From positions 186,001 through 250,000 of the forward strand of contig NZ_QSIL01000001.1 of the NCBI RefSeq assembly GCF_003469185.1: a stretch of DNA of 64,000 nt, given 5' to 3'. The DNA comes from Collinsella sp. AM34-10. Its GTDB lineage: Bacteria > Actinomycetota > Coriobacteriia > Coriobacteriales > Coriobacteriaceae. The position numbers and the translations under genes are program-made. Below, piece by piece: positions 44,476-53,267 of the stretch; positions within the stretch are counted from its first letter, which is position 1; every line of letters starts with the position of its first letter. The notes under the pieces were generated by a model, which searched no databases, was not told the DNA's origin, and was given only the letters and a program-made list of their open reading frames with translations.

Positions 44476-46392
44476 CTAGGCGCGCTCCTCGATAGCACCG
44501 TTTCTATATGCATCGAGCAGCTGGCGCAGGTCTTGGATCTGGCTGCGGATCTTGGCTCCGGAATCGGTGTCGCTCACCATGCGGCGACGGTCGGCCTCGT
44601 CAAAGCGGTTGGTCTCGCTTTCGATGTCCACGTTGCGTGTGAGTGCCTCGGCAACCGTCGTAAAGGCCCGGTGCGACTTGAGACGGCAGCCGCGCGAGCT
44701 CGAGATGAGCGTATAGCCGGCGATGCCCGTTTTGGGGTGGTAGGCGCGACAGAAACCGCCGTCGATGACCAGCAGCTTACCGTTGGCGCGGATGGGCTGC
44801 TCGCCCTTGGTGGTTTTAACGGGCGTGTGGCCGTTGATGATGTGACCGGTCGGTGAACATGCCATGGGAGCGACGCCAAACTCGCGCATGATGTCGTCGC
44901 AGACCGAGGGCGACTTGGTAAGTGTAAAGTACGGGTCCATCGGCTCGACCCACGTGCTCTTATCGGCGATATAGGCGCGCTCAAAGGTACGCACCAGGCG
45001 TCCGCTGGCGGGTGAGTTAAAGCCAATCCACAGGTACCACATCCAGTCGAGGGCGTCGCGGTCGCCCACGCGCCAGGCACGGCGGGCGATGTGGTCGCAA
45101 AAATCGAGATAATCGCGGCCAGCGTGCCAGGTGCCCAGGCAGTTCATGCTGCTAAAGGTGCCGTCTTCGTTGAGCGGCACGCAGCCATGGAACAGCAGGT
45201 TGCCGTTGGCGACCTTATACATCGAGCCGTGGGAATAGAGGAAATCGATATGGCGATGCAGGTGATCGGCGGTGACAAACTCGGACACGAGCTTGTCGAT
45301 GATGTGTTGCTCCTGGGGCGTGAGCGTATAGGGGTCCGCCGGATCGACGGTGGGGAAGTCGTTGGTCGTGAGCGGCCACGCGCTGCCGTCGGCGAGCGTG
45401 ACCGTGCCGGTGTCGTGATCGATCTTGTCGAGTAACAGACGGTCGGTCATGTCGAACTCGGGATGGCGCTGGATAATCTGGCCCTCGAGCTTAAAGAGCA
45501 GCACGTTGATGGCTTTGATCAGCGGGCTGATGCACTCGCCGGCGGTGTAGGTGGCATCGGCAAAGGCGACAAGCTCACGCAGCGAGATGCCGTAGTCGTT
45601 CTCCAGGATCTCGTAGTTGTCGTAGCGTAGGTTGTTGCGCAACACCGTGGCGATGCAGGCGGGCTCGCCGGCAGCGGCGCCCATCCACAGCAGGTCGTGG
45701 TTGCCCCACTGGATGTCGAGCGAATGGTAGGTGAGCAGGCGGTCCATAATCTTGGCCGCGCCGCCGCCGCGGTCGAAGATGTCGCCCACCAGGTGCAGGT
45801 GGTCGACGGCCAGGCGCTTGATGAGCGAGGCAAGCGACTCGATAAAGTCGTCGGCGCTGGCGGTCTCCAGAATGGACTCCACGATGCGCTCGTGATAGCG
45901 CACGCGATAGTTGTTCTCGTCCGGATGCGTGTGCAGCAGCTCGTCGATGATGTAGGCGTAATCGCGTGGGATGGCCTTACGCACCTTGGAGCGGGTGTAG
46001 CGGCTCGAAAGCGAGCGGGCGACCATGATGAGCTGGTCAAGCATCGTCTTGTACCAGGTGGGTGAGTCCTCGCGCTGGCTGCGGACCAGGTCGATCTTCT
46101 CGCGCGGGTAGTAGATGAGCGTGCACAGTTCGCCCTTTTCGTCAAAGGAGAGCGTGTCGCCAAAGATCTCATCGACATGCTCGCGCACGACGCCCGAGCA
46201 GTTGTTGAGGATGTGCATAAAGGCTTCGTACTCGCCATGCACATCGCTCATAAAATGCTCGGTGCCCTTGGGCAGGTTGAGGATGGCCGAGAGGTTGATG
46301 ATCTCGGTGAATGCGGATTGCTCGGTGGGGAACTGTCTCGACAGCAGGCGCAGATACTTGAAGTCTTGCGGATTGCGATCGAATGCGACCAT
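44476..46392 (-). CDS. fbp: Class III fructose-1,6-bisphosphatase
   Basis: Gluconeogenic phosphatase of 638 residues, the long Firmicutes-type (class III) enzyme with a calcineurin-like metallophosphatase core. Metal-binding motifs are SDVHGEYEAF, LHLVGDIFDRGGG and IQWGNHDLLWMG, with GHIINGHTPV toward the C-terminus and VIDGGFCRAYH after it. I chose the ATG at 46392 because AAGGTG lies upstream with good spacing; an in-frame codon at 46437 lies inside the palindrome at 46420-46449. That palindrome may control the gene. GtrA genes follow on the same strand. Confidence 0.95.
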   Translation of the reverse strand: MVAFDRNPQDFKYLRLLSRQFPTEQSAFTEIINLSAILNLPKGTEHFMSDVHGEYEAFMHILNNCSGVVREHVDEIFGDTLSFDEKGELCTLIYYPREKIDLVRSQREDSPTWYKTMLDQLIMVARSLSSRYTRSKVRKAIPRDYAYIIDELLHTHPDENNYRVRYHERIVESILETASADDFIESLASLIKRLAVDHLHLVGDIFDRGGGAAKIMDRLLTYHSLDIQWGNHDLLWMGAAAGEPACIATVLRNNLRYDNYEILENDYGISLRELVAFADATYTAGECISPLIKAINVLLFKLEGQIIQRHPEFDMTDRLLLDKIDHDTGTVTLADGSAWPLTTNDFPTVDPADPYTLTPQEQHIIDKLVSEFVTADHLHRHIDFLYSHGSMYKVANGNLLFHGCVPLNEDGTFSSMNCLGTWHAGRDYLDFCDHIARRAWRVGDRDALDWMWYLWIGFNSPASGRLVRTFERAYIADKSTWVEPMDPYFTLTKSPSVCDDIMREFGVAPMACSPTGHIINGHTPVKTTKGEQPIRANGKLLVIDGGFCRAYHPKTGIAGYTLISSSRGCRLKSHRAFTTVAEALTRNVDIESETNRFDEADRRRMVSDTDSGAKIRSQIQDLRQLLDAYRNGAIEERA

Positions 46393-46712
46393 GAAGCACC
46401 TTCCGATGTGGTTGGTAAAACTGATAAACAGCGTCAAACGTTTATCAGTATGCGCTGCTTTTGTTTCGATTGGGGACGGGAGGTCGAATTGTTGGCCGAA
46501 CGGTTTGGTAAATCGATTTAGTTGAGGTGGATATGGCGGTTGAATGGAGACGTAGGGTCGTTTTTTTGCAGACGCATGCCTCCGGGATCGATAGAGATGA
46601 TGACGGTAAAGATGTTCACTACCTTTGGTTCAATTTGGTAAATAGTGGACATTTGTACCGTATTCACGCTTGCTGTGCAATAATTTGCGCAGCAATGAGT
46701 AAGGAGCCTCAT
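46393..46712. other. 320-base divergent promoter region between fbp and degV
   Basis: There is no convincing gene here. It contains the perfect palindrome at 46420-46449 on the fbp side. On the degV side an AT-rich stretch includes TTGTAC (about 46653) and CAATAATTT (about 46678-46686), which could be promoter elements but with poor spacing. The middle is unassigned. Confidence 0.4.
46420..46449. promoter_or_regulatory. Perfect palindrome upstream of fbp, candidate operator
   Basis: The 10-base arms ACTGATAAAC and GTTTATCAGT (46420-46429 and 46440-46449) are perfectly complementary around a 10-base spacer. On the minus strand the spacer and arm contain TTGACG, a good -35 candidate. The site begins 28 bases upstream of the fbp start codon, so a bound repressor would block transcription of fbp. 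Confidence 0.5.
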
Positions 46713-47603
46713 ATGAGTGATTTTGTCCTGACCTGTGAATCCGCCGCCGATCGAACCCGTGAGTTCTTTGAATCGCGCAATATCCCTGTCGTGTGTTTTC
46801 ATTACGAGATCGACGATGTTGTCTATACGGACGATCTGTATCAGGCGATTACGCCGGACGAGTTTTTTGCCCAGATTGCCGCGGGCGCCATGCCCAAGAC
46901 GTCTCAGGTGAGCGTGGGTGAGTACGAGGAGTTTTGGGAGCCGTTCGTTGCCGAGGGTAAAGACGTCCTGCACCTGGCGTTGTCGTCGGGTATTTCGGGC
47001 ACGTATGGATCGGCCTGCGTTGCGGCGCAGATGCTCGCGGATCGCTATCCCCAGGGCGGCAAGGTGCGCGTCATCGATTCGCTGGCGGCGTCTTCGGGCT
47101 TTGGCCTGCTGGTGGAGTGTGCCGCCGACGTTCGCGATAGCGGCGCTTCGCTCGACGAGACGGCTGCCTGGATCGAGGAGCATAAACTCAACCTGCACCA
47201 CTGGTTCTTCTCGACCGATTTGTCGAGCTACCTGCGCGGCGGTCGTATTTCGGCTGCGAGCGCGATCATCGGCACGGCGCTCAAGATTTGCCCGCTCATG
47301 ACGGTCGATTGCGAAGGTGAGCTGGCGCCGCGTGAGAAGATTCGCACCAAGAAGCGCGCGATCTCCGAGATGGCCAAGACCGTGATGGCGCATCTGCAGG
47401 ACGGCGCGAACTATTCGGGCAAGTGCATCATGTCGCACTCGGCGTGCCGCGAGGACGCCGAGGCCGTTGCGGCACTGATAGAGGAACAGGTTCCGCAGCT
47501 CAAAGGCAAGATTGAGATCAATAGCATCGGTGCTCTGATTGGCTCGCATACCGGCCCTGGTACGGTGGCCGTCTTCTTTATGGGCGACAAGCGCGTGGAC
47601 TAA
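46713..47603 (+). CDS. DegV-family fatty-acid-binding protein
   Basis: Cytoplasmic protein of 296 residues of the DegV (FakB-like) family, which binds fatty acids and in Firmicutes presents them to the FakA kinase. Family features are LTCESAADRT at the start, MPKTSQVSVGEYEEFW, LALSSGISGTYGSACVAA and the GGRISAASAIIGTALKICPL segment. No FakA gene is visible here. The ATG at 46713 follows AAGGAG with 6-base spacing; an upstream in-frame start at 46527 adds a non-conserved leader. A bidirectional terminator follows. Confidence 0.92.
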   Translation: MSDFVLTCESAADRTREFFESRNIPVVCFHYEIDDVVYTDDLYQAITPDEFFAQIAAGAMPKTSQVSVGEYEEFWEPFVAEGKDVLHLALSSGISGTYGSACVAAQMLADRYPQGGKVRVIDSLAASSGFGLLVECAADVRDSGASLDETAAWIEEHKLNLHHWFFSTDLSSYLRGGRISAASAIIGTALKICPLMTVDCEGELAPREKIRTKKRAISEMAKTVMAHLQDGANYSGKCIMSHSACREDAEAVAALIEEQVPQLKGKIEINSIGALIGSHTGPGTVAVFFMGDKRVD

Positions 47604-47668
47604 CGTTCGTGGGCTGGCTGACGGTTTTAACGGCTGCGCTTGCTCTTCCTGACATTCGATAACAGAAA

Positions 47669-47701
47669 AAGGCCCGTCCCGTTGTTTGCGGGGCGGGCCT
47701 T
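47669..47701. terminator. Bidirectional terminator between degV and the TIM-barrel-like gene
   Basis: A 13-base stem AAGGCCCGTCCCG / CGGGGCGGGCCTT (47669-47681 and 47689-47701, one mismatch) serves two convergent genes. The minus strand continues with TTTTTCTG, a strong T-run. Confidence 0.8.
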
Positions 47702-47711
47702 GCTGTTGCGG

Positions 47712-48803
47712 CTAGTGTTTCTTTCCGCGGAAGAAGAAGCCGTGCAGCGAGGGCTTGAGTCCGCGGTTGGCGCGACGCTCCTCGATGTGATCGTGGATCG
47801 AAGCGACGCGTTCGATGACTTCGTCGGGGATTGGCACGTCGGGATTCATGTTCTCGACCTGGCTGACTTCGGCGGCGGCGACCTGGTCGATAATGGGCAC
47901 ATCGTCGTGCGAGATGACAGGCGTGGCGTCTTCCTTCATCTTGCGATAGCGCTGCATCATGTCGGTCTGCAGCTGCTGTGCCGAAGGTGGCGTCCAGATG
48001 ATGGCGTTGGCGCCGGCGGCGATGGTTTCACGGATGCTCTCGGGCGTCTTGCCGCCCGGTGCGATGAGCGGCAGGTTGGGATAGTGCTCGCGCAACTCGC
48101 GCAGGACCTGGGGCGTGTTTTTGCCGGCCGCGATGTTGAGGATCTTGGCTCCGGCGCGCACCTTGGCATGCGCATCATCGTCGCAACGTACGACCGTGGC
48201 GATGACGGGGATGTCGGCGATGTTGGTAATGTGTTCGACCATCTCGGCGGTAGCGGGGGAGTTGACCACGCAGCCTGCCGCGCCCTGCATCTCGGAGACG
48301 GCCGCCATCTGCACGGAGCGCTTACCGGTGGTGGTGCCGCCGCCAACGCCCACAAAGACCGGGCACTCGGCAACGGTCAGCAGCGCCTGCGTAATGGCGG
48401 GCTGCGGTGTGAAGGGGTAGACGGCAAACACGGCGTCGGCATTGGAGTTGCGGATGACCGCCACGTCTGTGGTGTAGATGAGCGATTTGATGCGACGACC
48501 GAAGAGCGTAAAGCCGCTGGCTTCCTCGATCTCATCGGGCATGCGGAGAGCCGCCTTGCGCAGACGCCCGTCGATGGGCAGCGGCTCCATGGGCAAAAGG
48601 CCGTTGGGGGTTACGGCCACCTGGGGCTCGGTAAATTCGTCTGCAAGCTCTACCTCGGAGAAGTCGACCGAGGCGACGACGTCCTCGTGAACCTCGGCGG
48701 GAACATCGATGGGGGCTTGGTCGTTTGCCGTGACCGGCGTGTCGAAGGAGCTGGTGCCGACAAAGGCGTCGACGCGCTCGTTTAGGTCGTTGAGAGAATC
48801 CAT
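47712..48803 (-). CDS. TIM-barrel-like protein of unknown function
   Basis: Protein of 363 residues. The centre resembles a phosphate-binding beta/alpha barrel: CPVFVGVGGGTTTGKRSVQM, IPVIATVVRCDDDAHAKVR, AKILNIAAGKNTPQVLREL, LIAPGGKTPESIRETIAAGA and NAIIWTPPSAQQL. The pattern of strand-Gly-rich loop repeats is similar to KDPG-aldolase or NanE-like enzymes, but I see no complete catalytic signature. The first 80 residues and the last 70 are charged and probably flexible; the C-terminus ends in basic FFRGKKH. There is no signal peptide. The ribosome-binding site is weak. Function is not assigned. Confidence 0.7.
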   Translation of the reverse strand: MDSLNDLNERVDAFVGTSSFDTPVTANDQAPIDVPAEVHEDVVASVDFSEVELADEFTEPQVAVTPNGLLPMEPLPIDGRLRKAALRMPDEIEEASGFTLFGRRIKSLIYTTDVAVIRNSNADAVFAVYPFTPQPAITQALLTVAECPVFVGVGGGTTTGKRSVQMAAVSEMQGAAGCVVNSPATAEMVEHITNIADIPVIATVVRCDDDAHAKVRAGAKILNIAAGKNTPQVLRELREHYPNLPLIAPGGKTPESIRETIAAGANAIIWTPPSAQQLQTDMMQRYRKMKEDATPVISHDDVPIIDQVAAAEVSQVENMNPDVPIPDEVIERVASIHDHIEERRANRGLKPSLHGFFFRGKKH

Positions 48804-48995
48804 AGCGGTCCGTTTCTATGTTGTGCGGTCGGCAGTGTACGACCGGCGCTACGATTGCTAAATCGTTTGACGAGTTGATTTTTCCCCGCCGCGCCATCCG
48901 TTAGACTGAAGGGCCAGCGAACGTGAAGGAGCTGTGGTGGCGGGAATCGAGGTGCTATCTTGAATGTCCCGTATACAAAAGAGAGGTGACGCGGT

Positions 48996-49166
48996 ATGGA
49001 ATTCTCGGCAATGTTGGGCTCGATTGGCCTATGCGTGGGCGCAATCGTTGCCGCCGCGGTCATCTACTTTGTGGTCACGGCCATTAAGGGTAAAAAGGCC
49101 GAGCGCAAGGAACGCGAGGCACTTAAGCAGCACCGTGACCAGCAGGACAGGCGCGCACGGCGATAG
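48996..49166 (+). CDS. Small single-pass membrane protein (56 residues)
   Basis: A short gene with a good start: GAGGTGA lies about 6 bases before the ATG at 48996. The product has one hydrophobic helix near the N-terminus (GSIGLCVGAIVAAAVIYFVV) followed by a strongly basic cytoplasmic tail rich in Lys, Arg and Glu (KGKKAERKEREALKQHRDQQ). It ends at TAG 49164-49166. It is too short for most gene callers but the codon use and ribosome-binding site support it. It is convergent with the methyltransferase gene, with a 24-base gap. Function is unknown. Confidence 0.7.
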   Translation: MEFSAMLGSIGLCVGAIVAAAVIYFVVTAIKGKKAERKEREALKQHRDQQDRRARR

Positions 49167-49190
49167 CTTGTTGAGTTTTGAATCCGTGCG

Positions 49191-50294
49191 CTAGCTGCGT
49201 TTTCGGACCAGGGCGATGTAGAAGCCCTCAAAGTCGCGGCTGGGCGGAATGGTCAGCGTGCCGGGCATGCCGTTGGCAATGGCCGAGACGTGGCCTTCGG
49301 CAATGGCTTCGGTAAGGGCGTTGCATTCGATACGCGGCTTGTCGCCGGTATCCTGTGCGCGACGCGCTTCGCTTTCGCTCGGCGTGCCGTCGAGGGGGAT
49401 GAGCTCGCAGTCCATGTGCTTGTCGAGGGCCTCTTGCAGGGCATCCTCGTTTTCCTGCGGCAAGATCGAACACGTCGAATAGACGAGCGTGCCGCCCGGA
49501 TTGAGAGCCCCCATGGCACGATCCAGAAGCGCGCGCTGCGAGCGGGCGCACTTGACGAGCAACTGTTCGGTGAGGCCGCGCAGGCTCTTTTCGTTGCCGC
49601 TGATGACGGTACCCGTACCGGTGCAGGGGGCGTCGAGCAGGATACGGTCAAAGCGGAAGAACTCGTCAAGCTTGCGTGCGTCAATACGCATGACGGGCAC
49701 GTTTTTGGCGCCCTGGCGGCCCAGGTTGGCCTCGAGCTTTTCGGCACGGGGAATGCTCATCTCACAGGCTGTGAGATGAGCCTGGCCCTGGGTGAGGGCG
49801 GCGATCTGCGTCGTCTTGCCGCCGGGGGCCGCGCACATGTCCAGGATGTCCTCGCCGGCACGTGCGCCCAGCACCAAAGGCGGCATCATGGACGACAGGC
49901 TCTGCAGGTAGATCTTGCCGTCACGGTAGATGTCGAGGTCCCACAGGTCGGAAACCTGGGCTTCGGGCAGGATGAAAGCGTCCGGGTACCATGCGACGGA
50001 GCGGTGGGCGATCCCGGCGGCGTCGAGTGCCGCGGCGATGTCCTCGGCGGTCGCCTTGAGCGTGTTGGCGCGCAGCGTGACCGGGCGCGTGGCTGCGGCG
50101 CCAAAGCCCTCGATCATGAGCTCGGCATCGGCAGGCGTATAAGCGCCGGCAACCGTGTCGACCATAAAGCGCGGTAGCTCGGCGGCGCAGGGAAGGGCGG
50201 CAAGCCGGTCGGAAAGCTCGGTAGCGGCAAACTGCCTAAGCTTGAGCTCGGGCTTAACCTGCTTTTTCTGCTTACGACGACGCGGCTTGGACAT
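49191..50294 (-). CDS. RsmB/NOP-family rRNA (cytosine-C5) methyltransferase
   Basis: SAM-dependent RNA methyltransferase of 367 residues, probably acting on 16S rRNA in the style of RsmF/YebU. The SAM-binding motif is DMCAAPGGKTTQIAAL, and the two catalytic cysteines lie in LLDAPCTGTG and VYSTCSILPQEN. The C-terminal domain ends with DFEGFYIALVRKRS, typical of the family. The N-terminus is basic (SKPRRRKQKKQVKP). The ATG at 50294 is preceded by AAGGAAAG. It shares the strand with the MetRS gene upstream at 50354 (59-base gap). Confidence 0.93.
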   Translation of the reverse strand: MSKPRRRKQKKQVKPELKLRQFAATELSDRLAALPCAAELPRFMVDTVAGAYTPADAELMIEGFGAAATRPVTLRANTLKATAEDIAAALDAAGIAHRSVAWYPDAFILPEAQVSDLWDLDIYRDGKIYLQSLSSMMPPLVLGARAGEDILDMCAAPGGKTTQIAALTQGQAHLTACEMSIPRAEKLEANLGRQGAKNVPVMRIDARKLDEFFRFDRILLDAPCTGTGTVISGNEKSLRGLTEQLLVKCARSQRALLDRAMGALNPGGTLVYSTCSILPQENEDALQEALDKHMDCELIPLDGTPSESEARRAQDTGDKPRIECNALTEAIAEGHVSAIANGMPGTLTIPPSRDFEGFYIALVRKRS

Positions 50295-50353
50295 CCGTCT
50301 TTCCTTCCCGTCCCAATTTGACTACTTTCCGGGTACGTTGCTGCTGGCGCGCT

Positions 50354-52504
50354 TTAGTACTGGCTCTCGTGCTTGCTAAAGAAGTCGAAGCGCGGGGGTA
50401 GTGGCTTTACGCGGTGCTCGCCGGGCTTCTCGCCCAGGCTCTCCATAAACTCGTCCGTGGAGGCAAAGATGTTGTCCCAGCTAAAGAAGGCGACCGGGTC
50501 GACGTCGAAGTACTCGCAGATGAGCTCGCAGCCGGCCGGGACGATGCCGTGCATCAGGACGGTCGCCACGCGCAGCTCGGTAAAGGCGTCGACCAGGGCC
50601 TGCTTCATGGCGGCGTTGGCTGGTTCGCCCTCGAGCTTGTTGGCGGCCTTGGAGGCGTCGCTCCAGCGCTTGTTGGCGGCGCGCAGGTAGTCGTCGCACA
50701 CGGCGAGCGCACGGTGCGTCTCGAACTTGTACATGGCCTGCTCAAAGGCAAGGGCGGCCTGCTCGGCAGCCTCGACCACGGCGGCAGAGGCGGCACCGGC
50801 GGGGATGCAACCGTTGCGGTACGGGCTCTCGTCGCCCTCCTTGACGGCGACGCCGTAGAAGCAGCTGCGGGCCAGGCGGTTGAACACGCCGGTCAAAAGA
50901 GCGCTCTCCTTAAGGGCAGGATCGATGACGCGCTTGTCGTCGCAGGCGCGCACCTCGTTGCCGTCCTTGTCCTTGCCGGTCACGCGCGTGTCATATGCCT
51001 TGGGGCTAAAGCTCACCGGCTTCTCGGACAGACCGAGCGACAGCCAATGCGCGCGCATCTGCTCGCAGGTGTAGTGGTTGAGCAAGTCGTCTGCCGGCGG
51101 GGGAGGCGTCTGCGAGGACGAGCTGGCCTTTTTGCCCATGTAGAGCAGGTGGTAACAGGCGCTGACGGTGCTCTGCGTGAGGTTCCAACCCAGGGCCTCC
51201 CACATGGCGGTCTGCGCGATGCAGTAGAAGTAGATGTTGTCCTGGCCGATGAACTGGTAGATCTGCGCGTCGTCCGAGCACCACCAGTCGCGCCAGTCGA
51301 GTGAGCTGTGCTGATAGGTGGGCGCGGGGACCTGCGTGGAATCGGCGGAGGGCTCGCCCATGAGGGCGGCATCCTGGGCGGCGACACCCTCAGTTACGCC
51401 GGCGGCCTTGGCATCGCGTGCGAGCACGGTGCGCGTATAGCTGATGGGCGCCCACAGGCTCTCGGGCCAGCACCAGCAGGTGACGTCGTTCACGCCGTCG
51501 ACCTCGGGCACCGGAACGCCCCAGTCGATGTTACCGGTGATGCGGAAGGGCACGAGCGCCTTGCCGCTGCGGAAGCGCACGCCGCCGTTGGCGAGCACCG
51601 CGTGGGCGTCGTCGCGCTCCTTCCAGCTGGGGAAGGTGACGGTAAAGCTGCTCTTGTTGCCCTCGGGCTCCAGCACGGTGTGCTCGGGCAGCTGGTCCTC
51701 GACGGCGTCGAAGGCCTCGCGGAACTTGTTCTGGATGTAGAGCTGCGCCGGCAGGAGCCACTCTTCCATGGTCTTGGAGACCACGGAGCGAACCTGCGGG
51801 TTTTGGGCGAGCTTGGCGGTGTAGGTCTTCATAAAGTCGAGGTAGGCCGGCAGGTCGAAGTAGAGGTTGTCGACCGGGCGCAGCTCGGGCACCTCGCCGG
51901 TGAGCTGACTCTTGGGCGCGATGAGCTCCTCGGGCTCAAACTGGTGACCCAGGTCGCACTCGTCGGCGTACGCCTTCTCGGACTTGCAGCCCTGGATGGG
52001 GCAGTGGCCGATCACCTGGCGGCCGTTGAGGAACGTGCCGGCCTTGGCATCGTAGAACTGCAGCGTGGAGCGCTTGGAGATGGTGCCCTGCTCGTGCAGG
52101 CGCTCGATAATCTCGGCGGTAACCTCGTTGTGAATCTGCGCAGCCGGCTCAAGGCCCGAGCCGCCGTAGATATCGCAGCTGATGTTGTAGTTGTTGAGGG
52201 TCGCGGCCTGGCGGGAGTGATTGGACTCGACATACTCGCCGATGGACTTGTCGTAGCCTTCGTTCTCCTTGAGCTTGCGGTAGCTCTCCATGATGGGCGA
52301 GCCGTAGCAGTCGGTGCCCGAGGTGAAGATGACGTTCTCGCGGCCCAGACGGTCGCGCAGGAAACGGGCGAAGAAGTCGGCCGGGACAAAGACGCCACCG
52401 ACGTGGCCAAAGTGAAGGCCCTTGTTGCCGTAGGGTTCGCCGGCGGTAACGATGGCGCGGCGAGGCCAGCTGGGACGGTCGTTCATGGAGTATTTGGATG
52501 CCAT
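50354..52504 (-). CDS. metG: Methionyl-tRNA synthetase, divergent type
   Basis: Class I aminoacyl-tRNA synthetase of 716 residues that charges tRNA with methionine. The HIGH-type motif is HFGHVGG (31-37), and zinc ligands occur in HCPIQGC and DECDLGH. The adenylate region has WGVPVPEVDGVND and YFYCIAQTAMWEALG. The KMSKS loop is unusual: near residues 455-463 it reads GKKASSSS. Similar shortened loops with Ser at the second lysine occur in some other MetRS types, so it may still be active. I chose the ATG at 52504 (MASKYSMND) because AAGGAG lies upstream; a longer frame to 52597 adds an Arg-rich leader with no support. No other MetRS is in the window. Confidence 0.85.
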   Translation of the reverse strand: MASKYSMNDRPSWPRRAIVTAGEPYGNKGLHFGHVGGVFVPADFFARFLRDRLGRENVIFTSGTDCYGSPIMESYRKLKENEGYDKSIGEYVESNHSRQAATLNNYNISCDIYGGSGLEPAAQIHNEVTAEIIERLHEQGTISKRSTLQFYDAKAGTFLNGRQVIGHCPIQGCKSEKAYADECDLGHQFEPEELIAPKSQLTGEVPELRPVDNLYFDLPAYLDFMKTYTAKLAQNPQVRSVVSKTMEEWLLPAQLYIQNKFREAFDAVEDQLPEHTVLEPEGNKSSFTVTFPSWKERDDAHAVLANGGVRFRSGKALVPFRITGNIDWGVPVPEVDGVNDVTCWCWPESLWAPISYTRTVLARDAKAAGVTEGVAAQDAALMGEPSADSTQVPAPTYQHSSLDWRDWWCSDDAQIYQFIGQDNIYFYCIAQTAMWEALGWNLTQSTVSACYHLLYMGKKASSSSQTPPPPADDLLNHYTCEQMRAHWLSLGLSEKPVSFSPKAYDTRVTGKDKDGNEVRACDDKRVIDPALKESALLTGVFNRLARSCFYGVAVKEGDESPYRNGCIPAGAASAAVVEAAEQAALAFEQAMYKFETHRALAVCDDYLRAANKRWSDASKAANKLEGEPANAAMKQALVDAFTELRVATVLMHGIVPAGCELICEYFDVDPVAFFSWDNIFASTDEFMESLGEKPGEHRVKPLPPRFDFFSKHESQY

Positions 52505-52636
52505 GGGACTCCTTCGCATATGGTGAGAGCGCGGCCGGGCGCAAGGCCTGGCGACGCGGTGGTTAATTCGTGCATATCGTTCGACATTATCGCACATGCG
52601 GACGGGTACGTGGCAGGGGCGCTATCCTAAGATGCT

Positions 52637-53206
52637 ATGAATGAGATTTCCAACATACATGCGTTTGAGGACGAGGATTTTCTGCACGCCTGCTTTGTGT
52701 GGGGGATGGCAGTGCTTGGCGCATTTGCCGTGTGCCTGGTGCCGGTGTTTATGCTGCTGGGTGGGCCCGCGGACTTGGATGCGGCTGACGCGGGCGGTTG
52801 GATGGCCGTTTTGGGCTGGCTGGTCGGCTTGGCTGCGGTTTCGGCGGCGTCATTTGCCGTGCACGAGCTGGTGCACGGTGTGTTTTTTAAGCTGCTGGCG
52901 CCTGCGGGCGCGCAGGTGACCTTTGGGGCGAATCGCGAGACGGCGATGATCTATGCCTGCGCCGAGGGTGTCGTGTATTCGCGCCGGCGGTACGTGGCGG
53001 TTTGCCTGGCGCCGACGGTTGTTGTGACGGCGGCGTTTGCCCTGGGGTTTGCGTTCTCGGGCTATCCGCTGCTGTGCTACCTGGCTGCCGGCTTGCATTT
53101 GTCGGGCTGTGTGGGCGACTGGTATTACGTGCGGACCATTTTGCGCGACCGCCGCATTGTCGCCTGCGAGGACACGTCCTTTGGCGTCCGCTTTTTCGCA
53201 AGGTAG
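52637..53206 (+). CDS. DUF3267-type membrane protein with HExxH-like motif
   Basis: Membrane protein of 189 residues with about four helices: MAVLGAFAVCLVPVFMLLGG, GWLVGLAAVSAASFAV, VAVCLAPTVVVTAAFALGFA and YLAAGLHLSGCVGDWYY. The motif HELVHGVFFKLL within the second helix region fits the HExxH zinc-protease pattern of the DUF3267 family, so it may be an intramembrane or membrane-associated metalloprotease. There is no clear ribosome-binding site before the ATG at 52637. TATCCT (about 52624) just upstream could be a -10, which would give a very short leader. It is divergent from the MetRS gene. Confidence 0.8.
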   Translation: MNEISNIHAFEDEDFLHACFVWGMAVLGAFAVCLVPVFMLLGGPADLDAADAGGWMAVLGWLVGLAAVSAASFAVHELVHGVFFKLLAPAGAQVTFGANRETAMIYACAEGVVYSRRRYVAVCLAPTVVVTAAFALGFAFSGYPLLCYLAAGLHLSGCVGDWYYVRTILRDRRIVACEDTSFGVRFFAR

Positions 53207-53215
53207 TCTTTTGGG

Positions 53216-53248
53216 ATGATTTTTCTGGGACGAGGATTAAAAAATCAT
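53216..53248. repeat. Family 2 repeat, third copy
   Basis: Perfect 9-base arms ATGATTTTT and AAAAATCAT (53216-53224 and 53240-53248) enclose CTGGGACGAGG, matching the family 2 elements at 7481-7597. It fills the gap between the DUF3267 gene and queH and may end transcription of the former. Confidence 0.75.
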
Positions 53249-53267
53249 TGTGGGAGAGGAGATGTCC

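Noticed and set aside
48964..49194. Alternative 76-residue frame overlapping the small membrane protein
   Set aside because: It lacks a ribosome-binding site and encodes an Arg/Ser-rich product without a helix; the frame from 48996 has a better start and a clear membrane helix.
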